NCBI GenBank assembly: GCA_022841825.1
Contig: JALHQT010000004.1
Span: 310,001-374,000, forward strand
Reading direction: 5' to 3'
Length of the DNA: 64,000 nt
DNA from: Anaerolineae bacterium
GTDB lineage: Bacteria > Chloroflexota > Anaerolineae > Aggregatilineales > Phototrophicaceae
Position numbers and translations under genes: made by a program. Numbering within the stretch: the stretch's first letter is position 1; each line of letters begins with the position of its first letter. Under the pieces are notes generated by a model. It did not search any database. It was not told the origin of the DNA and was given only the letters and a program-made list of their open reading frames with translations. Shown here in pieces: positions 25,601 to 31,846 of this stretch.

Positions 25601-25935
25601 GCGCTCTGTTCCAGAAGTTCGGCGGCGAGATCGTCGAGCGTCAGATCATTTGCGCGTTGGCGTGCATCCGCCACCACACGCGGACAGAGCTGGAATTCCA
25701 GATCGTCCAGCAGCATATCGACATTCGCGACCATGGCACCGTGCAGGGGATATTGGGCGACGAGGTTCAGGATTTCGAAGGCGCGTGCTTTTTCGCCTTC
25801 TCCCGCCAGCACGTCGGCGATTTCATACAGTGTATGCAGCATCTGCGAGATCAGCTCGGCGCGACAGGAGAAATCCAGGCTGTCCAGCAGTTCACGCATC
25901 CTGGGATGCGAACTGGGTTGTGTCAGGCTGTTCAT
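25597..25935 (-). CDS. Small helical protein resembling a TPR-regulator tail
   Basis: 112 residues, all helical. The segment from about 45 to the end (KARAFEILNLVAQYPLHGAMVANVD..., ending DARQRANDLTLDDLAAELLEQ) follows the pattern seen at the C-terminal end of large TPR-containing transcriptional regulators of Chloroflexota and actinobacteria (recalled, not searched). Here it stands alone with its own start. It is coupled to the SDR gene by an ATGA overlap. It could be a detached protein-interaction module. Its function is unknown. Confidence 0.65.
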   Translation of the reverse strand: MNSLTQPSSHPRMRELLDSLDFSCRAELISQMLHTLYEIADVLAGEGEKARAFEILNLVAQYPLHGAMVANVDMLLDDLEFQLCPRVVADARQRANDLTLDDLAAELLEQSA

Positions 25936-25998
25936 GATGGTTCTTTCTACATCTCCATACCAGTATACGCAAAAACTGCGCTCTTGGCAGCGCGAAGA

Positions 25999-26469
25999 TC
26001 AGTCCCGAACAGAAGCATCTGCGGTGTCATCGTCAGCGGGCGGGATCGCGGCGAGATGATCGCGCAGGGTTGCCAGCGCATCACGCACCGAGGAGGGTAG
26101 TATGTCTGCCTCGGCAAAGCGCGTCGCCAGATACTGATCGTTGAGGTTGCTCGCCTGGATCGCCATGACGCTGAAGCGCGTGTAGTGCTTGAGCATATAG
26201 GGATATTCGGTCGTCAGATGATGGCGGATGGTTTGCAGCGTGGTCTCCAGCGAGATGTCGCGCTTGTCGATACGCAGTGTAAGCGCTCTGCGTTCTTCCA
26301 GTGCGATGCCCGTGCGATCCTGCGCCGCATGGACGGCATCGACACAGCGAACGCCAGCGCGCAGCCATTCATGCAGCCGGGGCTGGCGCAGCGATGTGCC
26401 TGCGATGGTTTCGCCTCGAAGGGTCATCCGCAGCGCTTTCCAAAAGGCGCGCACGTATCGTTGTATCAT
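25999..26469 (-). CDS. Helical hypothetical protein in the CAP/LysM operon
   Basis: 156 residues, predicted mainly helical, basic at the N-terminus (MIQRYVRAFWKALRMTLRG). No signal peptide is convincing, although the first 20 residues could be amphipathic and membrane-associated. It contains no Cys and no known motif. It begins within the stop of the upstream CAP/LysM gene (ATGA), so the two are translationally coupled, which suggests a common task at the membrane. Confidence 0.65.
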   Translation of the reverse strand: MIQRYVRAFWKALRMTLRGETIAGTSLRQPRLHEWLRAGVRCVDAVHAAQDRTGIALEERRALTLRIDKRDISLETTLQTIRHHLTTEYPYMLKHYTRFSVMAIQASNLNDQYLATRFAEADILPSSVRDALATLRDHLAAIPPADDDTADASVRD

Positions 26470-27557
26470 CGTTTCTTCCTTCGGAAGAATTCAATGCCAG
26501 CGCCGATCAGGATTATGACCTGCAATCCCAACCCAATGACGAGCCAGGTCGGGAGCGCTTGCGTACTCATGGCGGTCGGTGTCGCGGATGGCGCTGGCGT
26601 CGTCAGCAGGGCGATTTCGGTCTGGGCGGTCGTAGGGGATGGGGATGGCGATAGCGCGACGGCGGCGATCAACAGGCTTTCGGGGATGGCGGCTGCGGTC
26701 GCAATGCCCATCGGCGTCGGTGATGATGTGGGGGTGATCAGCATCGGGTCTTCTGGGAAGGGCGTCGGGAACTGCGCGGTCGCGGTCGGCGGCGTGGTGG
26801 GTTCGCCTGGCGTCGGGGTAAAGGTTCCCGACTGCGATGGCACTTTGAGTAGCGTCCCAACTTCCAGATCGCGCACATCGGCGATGCCGTTGATGCTCAT
26901 CAGGTAGGGGAGTTCGTCCCAGGTGTAGCCGTAGATCAGGAGGATGTCGCCCAGCGTGTCGCCCTGCTGGACTTCGTGCAGGATGTTGCCCTGTTCGTCT
27001 AGACCGCGCACATAAGAAGGCTGCTGAGGCGGTGCAGACGCCGCGCCACCCGCTGTTCCACCGCTGCCCCCAGCCGCAGGCGGCGGCGCGGGCGGCGGTC
27101 CGCCAGGATTGCCAAAGACGAGGACAAACGCCGCGCCCCATCCGCCGCGCGCGATGCCAATGCCGATCTCCTGATACCGTTCATTGACCAATCCTCGATA
27201 GTGAATTCCGGAATTGACCCAGAATGACCAGGCATCCCCGACGCCTGCGCTGCCGCCGCCGTAGATATTCTCGCTGACGTCGTTGGTTGGATAGCCAAAT
27301 GCCAGGGCGCGGCTGCGGACGCCATTGCCGTCTGGTCGGGTGTGGGCGACCGTGCCTGTGTTGACGATCCACTGTGCCTGATCCTGCGCGGCGGCGCTGA
27401 GGGACCCATTCAGCGTGTAAGCGGGACGCCCGACGCTGGCGCGCAGGTTGTTGATGCGCCCTAATAGATCACTCACCTCGCCCTGGGCTGAGACCCAGGA
27501 GATGGGGAGTAAAGTCAGGATGAGAAGGGTGAATACCCTCAGGCTTGTTCGTTTCAT
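26466..27557 (-). CDS. Membrane-anchored CAP (SCP-like) and LysM protein
   Basis: About 363 residues from ATG 27557. A signal peptide (~1-25) is followed by a CAP/SCP-like domain at ~28-150 (LLGRINNLRASVGRPAYTLNGSLSAAAQDQAQWI, VAHTRPDG, DVSENIYGGG, HYRGLVNERYQEIGIGI). A LysM domain lies at ~185-240 (HEVQQGDTLGDILLIYGYTWDELPYLM), then a Pro/Thr linker and a C-terminal membrane helix ending in RRKKR. It should sit on the outside of the membrane and bind peptidoglycan through LysM. Longer in-frame starts upstream lack support. It heads the operon with the 156- and perhaps 112-residue and SDR genes. Confidence 0.88.
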   Translation of the reverse strand: MKRTSLRVFTLLILTLLPISWVSAQGEVSDLLGRINNLRASVGRPAYTLNGSLSAAAQDQAQWIVNTGTVAHTRPDGNGVRSRALAFGYPTNDVSENIYGGGSAGVGDAWSFWVNSGIHYRGLVNERYQEIGIGIARGGWGAAFVLVFGNPGGPPPAPPPAAGGSGGTAGGAASAPPQQPSYVRGLDEQGNILHEVQQGDTLGDILLIYGYTWDELPYLMSINGIADVRDLEVGTLLKVPSQSGTFTPTPGEPTTPPTATAQFPTPFPEDPMLITPTSSPTPMGIATAAAIPESLLIAAVALSPSPSPTTAQTEIALLTTPAPSATPTAMSTQALPTWLVIGLGLQVIILIGAGIEFFRRKKR

Positions 27558-27679
27558 GGGCGCGATTTTAGCACACTCGGCAGCGCTCTCCAGCCTGTGT
27601 GCGTCCATTTCTTTCTCACGCGGAAAACGCGGCATGGGTGACTTGGGCAACCTTTGTGGGTTTTCCATTCACCGTCACG

Positions 27680-27685
27680 TATAAT
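27680..27685 (+). promoter_or_regulatory. Possible -10 element of plsY
   Basis: A perfect TATAAT lies 55 bases before the plsY ATG in an AT-richer stretch. No good -35 is found at 16-18 bases (the nearest is TTGTGG at a 20-base spacing), so this is a weak or activator-dependent candidate. Confidence 0.35.
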
Positions 27686-27739
27686 TTCTTTTGAATTACA
27701 AAATGTTTCACCAGGGCAATGGGGAGGGAGTAGACTCAG

Positions 27740-28378
27740 ATGGAAATGGATTGGCTGCTGATCGCTGTGGTCATCTTGATGGGGTATTTCTTTGGGTCGA
27801 TTCCGACCGCTTATCTTATTGGCAGGCTGCGCAATATTAACATTTTTGAGGTGGGCAGCGGCAACATGGGCGCGACCAACATTTCGCGCTCGATGGGATT
27901 GGGCTGGGGAATCCTGACATGGTTTCTCGACAGCGCCAAAGGAATTGTCGCGATCCTGCTTTCTCATCTGATCATGCCCAACAATATCGCCCTGGCGACG
28001 ACGTTGGCGGCGATTGCTGCCGTGATCGGGCACAACTGGTCGGCGGTTGTCGCGGTGATTACGGGCACGCTGCGCGGCGGCAAGGGCGCGGCGACCGCTT
28101 TCGGCACCCTGTTGTTCATCGCTCCCGTTCAGGCGCTGGTCGGAATTGGCGTTGCGATTGCCATCGTCCTGGTCACGCGCTTCGTTTCGCTCGGCGTCCT
28201 CGTCATGTTCGCGCTGGCGACCGTCTGGACGCTCGCGCGGATCGCCAGTGGGACGATGGAGGCGACCTACGCCCTGTATTCGGTCGCCATTGCGCTGCTG
28301 ATCTTCGTCCGCTTTCGCGAAAACATTCGCCAGCTTCTGGCAGGCACCGAGCGTAAGCTTGGCGAGCGCGTCAGGTGA
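27740..28378 (+). CDS. plsY: Glycerol-3-phosphate acyltransferase PlsY
   Basis: 212 residues, integral membrane enzyme. PlsY acylates the sn-1 position of glycerol 3-phosphate from acyl-phosphate, the first step of phospholipid synthesis in most bacteria. The three conserved cytoplasmic motifs are visible: GSIPTAYLIGRL (~19-30), GSGNMGATN (~39-47), and GGKGAATAFG in the middle. Membrane helices occupy most of the rest. GGGAGG lies about 12 bases upstream. The gene overlaps the convergent aminotransferase-like gene by eight bases at their ends. plsX is not in the window. Confidence 0.96.
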   Translation: MEMDWLLIAVVILMGYFFGSIPTAYLIGRLRNINIFEVGSGNMGATNISRSMGLGWGILTWFLDSAKGIVAILLSHLIMPNNIALATTLAAIAAVIGHNWSAVVAVITGTLRGGKGAATAFGTLLFIAPVQALVGIGVAIAIVLVTRFVSLGVLVMFALATVWTLARIASGTMEATYALYSVAIALLIFVRFRENIRQLLAGTERKLGERVR

Positions 28379-29576
28379 CGAATGCCCGCTGCGTGTGTGA
28401 CTGCCAGCTCCCATCGCTCAGGATGCTGCTGATTTCTCCCATTGCCCGGTCGATTTCGGCATCGCTGGTATAGAAGTGCGGCGCGATGCGAATACCTGCC
28501 CCTTCGCGATAGTCAATGACAATATTGCGCTTGAGCATTTCGCGTGAAACCTCGTAGGCGTGAGGCGGCTGCACGGTCACGGTGCCACCGCGCGTTTCTG
28601 TGCTGCGCGGGGATGTGACCGGATAGCCTGCCGCCTCCGCCGCCGCGATGATGCGCGCGGTCTGCCGAATAGACTTGGCGCGGATTGCTTCGACGCCGAC
28701 GGCACGGATCACTTCGACACCTGGCTGTACGGCGTAGAGCGATGCGATTCCGGGCGTTCCATTTGCCAGGCGATAGATGTCATCGCGTAGTTCAAGTTCA
28801 CCCTCGAAGCTGAAGGGGGATTTGTGCGCGAACCAGCCTGTAATGCGCGGGTTGAGTGTTGGCAGCAGGTCGGGGCGCACATACATGAAGATGCCGCCAG
28901 GACCGCCACACAGCCACTTGAGCGTTCCACCGATGTAATACTCGATTCCCAGCGTCGTGACATCGACCGGGATCACCCCCACGCTGTGATAACCGTTGAA
29001 CAGCACTTGAGCGCCGACGCGCTGTGCCTTCGCCGCGATTTCGGCTGCGGGCATGATGTATGCGCTGCGGAACAGGACATGGCTGGTCGAGACCAACCGC
29101 GTTCGCTCGTCAATCGCCGCGAGCATCGCATCCGTGTCGATTGTGATGCCATCAGCGCTGCGCACGACTTCCAGTCGTATATGAGGCGGCAGCATTGCCT
29201 GAAGACTGTAGGTGTCTGATGGGAAGTCGAGATCGGTGACGACGACTTTGTCGCGGCGCGTATCGCTCCAATCCAGTGCGCTCAGGAGGATGGCGTTGGC
29301 GATGCTGGCGTTCTCCTGCATCAGCACGCTGCCCGGCGGCGCGCCGAGGAGCGGCGCGATCAGGTCGCCCACCGTGCGTTTGAGATCCCACCAACCCGCG
29401 CTGCCCCAGGCGCGGACACCCAGGCTTCCCCAATCATCGGCGTAGGCGTGCAGCTTGTCATAGACGGCACGCGGCATGGCACCAAGCGAATTGCTGATCA
29501 GATAGGTGCAGGTTTCCAGGATCGGGAATTGGTCACGCCAGGAAAGCAAACGGTCTGCGTCCGAATTTGATGTCAT
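28371..29576 (-). CDS. Class V aminotransferase/kynureninase-like PLP enzyme
   Basis: 401 residues from ATG 29576 (AAGGACG nine bases upstream). The fold-type I pattern is clear: an N-terminal FPILETCTYLISNSLGAMPRAV, the PLP Lys in GGTLKWLCGGPGG, and a C-terminal GIRIAPHFY. It resembles kynureninase-like and PvdN-like members. The residue that pairs with the PLP ring nitrogen is usually Asp in DxxHS; here it reads FNGYHSVG, with Asn. That could change the chemistry or mark a non-aminotransferase role. The substrate is unknown. Confidence 0.85.
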   Translation of the reverse strand: MTSNSDADRLLSWRDQFPILETCTYLISNSLGAMPRAVYDKLHAYADDWGSLGVRAWGSAGWWDLKRTVGDLIAPLLGAPPGSVLMQENASIANAILLSALDWSDTRRDKVVVTDLDFPSDTYSLQAMLPPHIRLEVVRSADGITIDTDAMLAAIDERTRLVSTSHVLFRSAYIMPAAEIAAKAQRVGAQVLFNGYHSVGVIPVDVTTLGIEYYIGGTLKWLCGGPGGIFMYVRPDLLPTLNPRITGWFAHKSPFSFEGELELRDDIYRLANGTPGIASLYAVQPGVEVIRAVGVEAIRAKSIRQTARIIAAAEAAGYPVTSPRSTETRGGTVTVQPPHAYEVSREMLKRNIVIDYREGAGIRIAPHFYTSDAEIDRAMGEISSILSDGSWQSHTQRAFVT

Positions 29577-29695
29577 GATGGCAGCGTCCTTCGCAAAAGC
29601 ACACGGTTGACTATAGCACACTCGGCGGGGGGCGACCCTCCAAAGGTCGGAGCCGCGTCATCCTCCGACTGAAGAATCAGAAGGAGTGACTTACG

Positions 29696-29743
29696 ATGGG
29701 CGACAGCTTCGAGGGAGTCGCCTACGATGGTGGCATCTTGTAA
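29696..29743 (+). CDS. Possible 15-residue micro-ORF before the LysM gene
   Basis: ATG at 29696 encodes MGDSFEGVAYDGGIL and stops at 29743. AAGGAGTGA lies nine bases upstream, a better ribosome binding site than most genes here. The LysM gene starts 16 bases after the stop with its own AGGAG. It may be a leader peptide that controls the LysM gene, or chance. No amino-acid run typical of attenuator peptides is present. Confidence 0.35.
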   Translation: MGDSFEGVAYDGGIL

Positions 29744-29758
29744 ACAGGAGTAGATGAG

Positions 29759-30202
29759 ATGAACGTTCGTAAGGCTTTCCGACGCATTGCAGTGGCGACG
29801 ACTCTCGCCGCCGCGACTGTGGGCTTGACCGCTTCGCTGGCTCTTGGCACTTCGCCCGCTCATGCGCAGACGAGCGTGACCTGCGTGCAATCGCATGTTG
29901 TCCAGCGCGGCGAGACGCTCTACCGCATCGCGCGTATGTACAACAGCAGCGTTTCGACTCTGCAATCGATCAACGGCATTTCGAATGCCAACCGCATCTA
30001 TGCTGGACAGACGCTGTGCGTCAACCAGACGGTCAGCGGCGGTACGCGCTATGTGGTGCAGGCGGGCGACCGCCTGGGCGCGATTGCCCGCCGCTATGGT
30101 GTTGACCTGGTGGTGCTGGCGCGCGTCAACGGCATTGCCAACATCAACCGCATCTATGTTGGGCAGGTCTTGGTCATCCCGGATTTCACCATCCAGGGTT
30201 AA
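29759..30202 (+). CDS. Secreted protein with two LysM domains
   Basis: 147 residues. A signal peptide ends at about AHAQ (residue 36). Two LysM domains follow: HVVQRGETLYRIARMYNSSV (about 43-88) and YVVQAGDRLGAIARRYGVDL (about 97-142). There is no catalytic domain, so it should bind peptidoglycan and nothing more. Two Cys flank the first LysM and may form a disulphide. AGGAG lies close upstream, and a short open frame with a strong ribosome binding site precedes it. Confidence 0.9.
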   Translation: MNVRKAFRRIAVATTLAAATVGLTASLALGTSPAHAQTSVTCVQSHVVQRGETLYRIARMYNSSVSTLQSINGISNANRIYAGQTLCVNQTVSGGTRYVVQAGDRLGAIARRYGVDLVVLARVNGIANINRIYVGQVLVIPDFTIQG

Positions 30203-30255
30203 GCGACGGACATTGGAGGGGCGCGCGGTACAGCGCCTCTCCTGTCCGCAGCGCT

Positions 30256-31458
30256 CTACTCCAGGTTGCGGAAGTAGGTGGTTTCGTGGTCAGGCAGCAG
30301 GTCAGGATGCAAGATGGAAATGAGATCTGCCAGCACGCCTGATGGATTGGTGACGCCCGTCTCGAAGTAGTCCCAACCGCCATTCGGATTGGCGCGCTTG
30401 TCATTGTTCCAGACGCTGCGGTTTTCGACCGCCGCGAAGTCGGCATAGCGTGCATCGGTGGCGACGAAGCTCGCCAAATCGGTCACGCCGAACGCGATGG
30501 GCACCCACACGTCCGCGCCAATTCCCGCGTCATAGACAGTCTCAAAGTCGAATAGGGCGCTGCCCGTGAGTGCTGCGGCATCCGGCGAATCGCTAAGGAC
30601 GAGCGTTCCGCCTGCATCATCGAGCAGGCGCGCGATGTAGCTTTGCCCGCCGGGGATCGCCCAGGAATCGCTGAAGAAGCTGCTCCACAGCACAGACGGG
30701 CGTTCGTCAGTGGGGATGTCTGCCGCCAGCTCCGCCAGCGAGAAATAACGCTCCGCTTCCGCGCTGAAGACCTCGTTTGCTCTGGCTTCCGCATTGAAGA
30801 ATGCCGCCGTGAACCTGATCCATTCGGCGCGCCCAAGCGGTGTCGTTTCCGACCAATCGCCATTCAGAACGACCGGGATGCCTGCTTCGACCAGGACTGG
30901 GTGGGCGTCGAAGTCGGGCGACCCGCTGCCATAGGTCATGACAAGGTCGGGTTCCGCGTCAAGCGCGATTTCGACATTGACGCTGCTGCCGAAGCCGACT
31001 TCAACCAGCTCGCCTGCCTCGCCCTTCTCTACGACTTCGGGCGTATTGGCGAACATCAGGCTGTCTACGCCGACGAGTTGATCCAGCAGGTCGAGCTGGG
31101 CAATATGCGGCAGGTAGGACGTGGACATGGCGATCATGCGGTTGGCGGGGATTTCGAGCATGGTCGCGGCGTCATAGCCCTCCGGCGCGGGCGCGCCACA
31201 CTGCACCAGGACATATTGAAAGCCGTCAGTTTCAGAAGCGCCGGGCCAGGGGCTGGTCACCGTCAGGACTTTGTAGTGGTTGAAGTATTCAATGCTGAAG
31301 CCGCTGGCGTACTCGACCTCAGACTTATCCTGGAAGTAATCCACTGTCGGATCGTAATCGGTGATACAAGCGGGCAGCGCGGTATCCTGCGCGGCGCTAG
31401 GGGCGACGCCGAGCGCAAAGATAAAGGCGATGAGCCATAAAACAGAACGAGAGTGCAT
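30256..31458 (-). CDS. ABC-type cobalamin/iron-complex binding protein (BtuF/FecB-like)
   Basis: 400 residues from ATG 31458 (GGAGG eight bases upstream), with a signal peptide ending in APSAAQ. It has the class III periplasmic-binding fold (IPANRMIAMSTSYLPHIAQLDLLDQLVGVD, EIALDAEPDLVMTYG, a long connecting helix, LSDSPDAAAL). Such proteins deliver B12, heme or iron chelates to a BtuCD-type transporter. A cobalamin riboswitch in its leader makes vitamin B12 or a cobinamide the probable ligand. No lipobox is seen. The permease and ATPase genes are not next to it, so partners must lie elsewhere. Confidence 0.9.
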   Translation of the reverse strand: MHSRSVLWLIAFIFALGVAPSAAQDTALPACITDYDPTVDYFQDKSEVEYASGFSIEYFNHYKVLTVTSPWPGASETDGFQYVLVQCGAPAPEGYDAATMLEIPANRMIAMSTSYLPHIAQLDLLDQLVGVDSLMFANTPEVVEKGEAGELVEVGFGSSVNVEIALDAEPDLVMTYGSGSPDFDAHPVLVEAGIPVVLNGDWSETTPLGRAEWIRFTAAFFNAEARANEVFSAEAERYFSLAELAADIPTDERPSVLWSSFFSDSWAIPGGQSYIARLLDDAGGTLVLSDSPDAAALTGSALFDFETVYDAGIGADVWVPIAFGVTDLASFVATDARYADFAAVENRSVWNNDKRANPNGGWDYFETGVTNPSGVLADLISILHPDLLPDHETTYFRNLE

Positions 31459-31601
31459 GGGGTTCCTCCGCGAGAACTTGGACGAGTGTTCGCAGCCTTC
31501 GCGGAATTGCGGGAACATGCAGTTGTGGCGCACAAGATGCAGTTTGTACGGGCGACATGCTCGTTTCCCTCATTCCACGAAGGACGTCACGAGCTAAAGG
31601 A

Positions 31602-31712
31602 GCAGGCGGGTATTCGGACTTTCCTCTACAGGACTACCGTTGCGGGACAGTGCCGGACTTTGACCGGGCTTCCCCCATTGTGTGCTGCACATCCGGGTGC
31701 TGGCACACCTGC
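31602..31712 (-). promoter_or_regulatory. Cobalamin riboswitch
   Basis: The minus strand shows the conserved core in order: a GGGAA box, CCGGTCAAAGTCCGG stem, GCACTGTCCCGCAACGGTAG (the B12 box), then AGTCCGAATACCCGCCTGC. GCAGG at 31712-31708 pairs with CCTGC at 31606-31602 as the closing stem. It is about 143 bases before the ATG of the B12-type binding protein, leaving room for an expression platform. The aptamer is on the short side for the family. Confidence 0.92.
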
Positions 31713-31731
31713 GCTTTAGATTGTGGTGCGA

Positions 31732-31803
31732 TGAGCCCGGCAGGATTCGAACCTGCGACCATGAACTTAAAAGGTTCCTGCTCTGCCACTGAGCTACGGG
31801 CCC
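31732..31803 (-). tRNA. trnK: tRNA-Lys (anticodon TTT)
   Basis: A 72-base cloverleaf fits: acceptor GGGCCCG/CGGGCTC with one G-U, D-arm GCTC...GAGC, anticodon loop CTTTTAA giving TTT, and T-arm GCAGG-TTCGAAT-CCTGC. The outermost anticodon pair is G-A, a mismatch. CCA is not encoded. The cobalamin riboswitch begins 20 bases downstream on the same strand without a terminator between them. Confidence 0.95.
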
Positions 31804-31815
31804 TCAGCGCCCCCC

Positions 31816-31843
31816 ATTGTAACGAAGAAAGCGGACAAAGCAA
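31816..31843 (-). promoter_or_regulatory. Probable promoter of tRNA-Lys
   Basis: On the minus strand TTGCTT and TACAAT are separated by 16 bases, and transcription would start about 6-8 bases before the tRNA. The -10 matches five of six positions. The -35 overlaps no gene; the permease gene upstream ends at 31847. Confidence 0.55.
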
Positions 31844-31846
31844 CCG

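Noticed and set aside
27554-28414. 286-codon minus-strand frame opposite plsY
   Set aside because: PlsY on the plus strand carries all family motifs; the other frame is a charged shadow.
29630-29758. Possible c-di-AMP (ydaO) riboswitch before the LysM gene
   Set aside because: Such riboswitches often precede wall genes, but the conserved core words are not found here.
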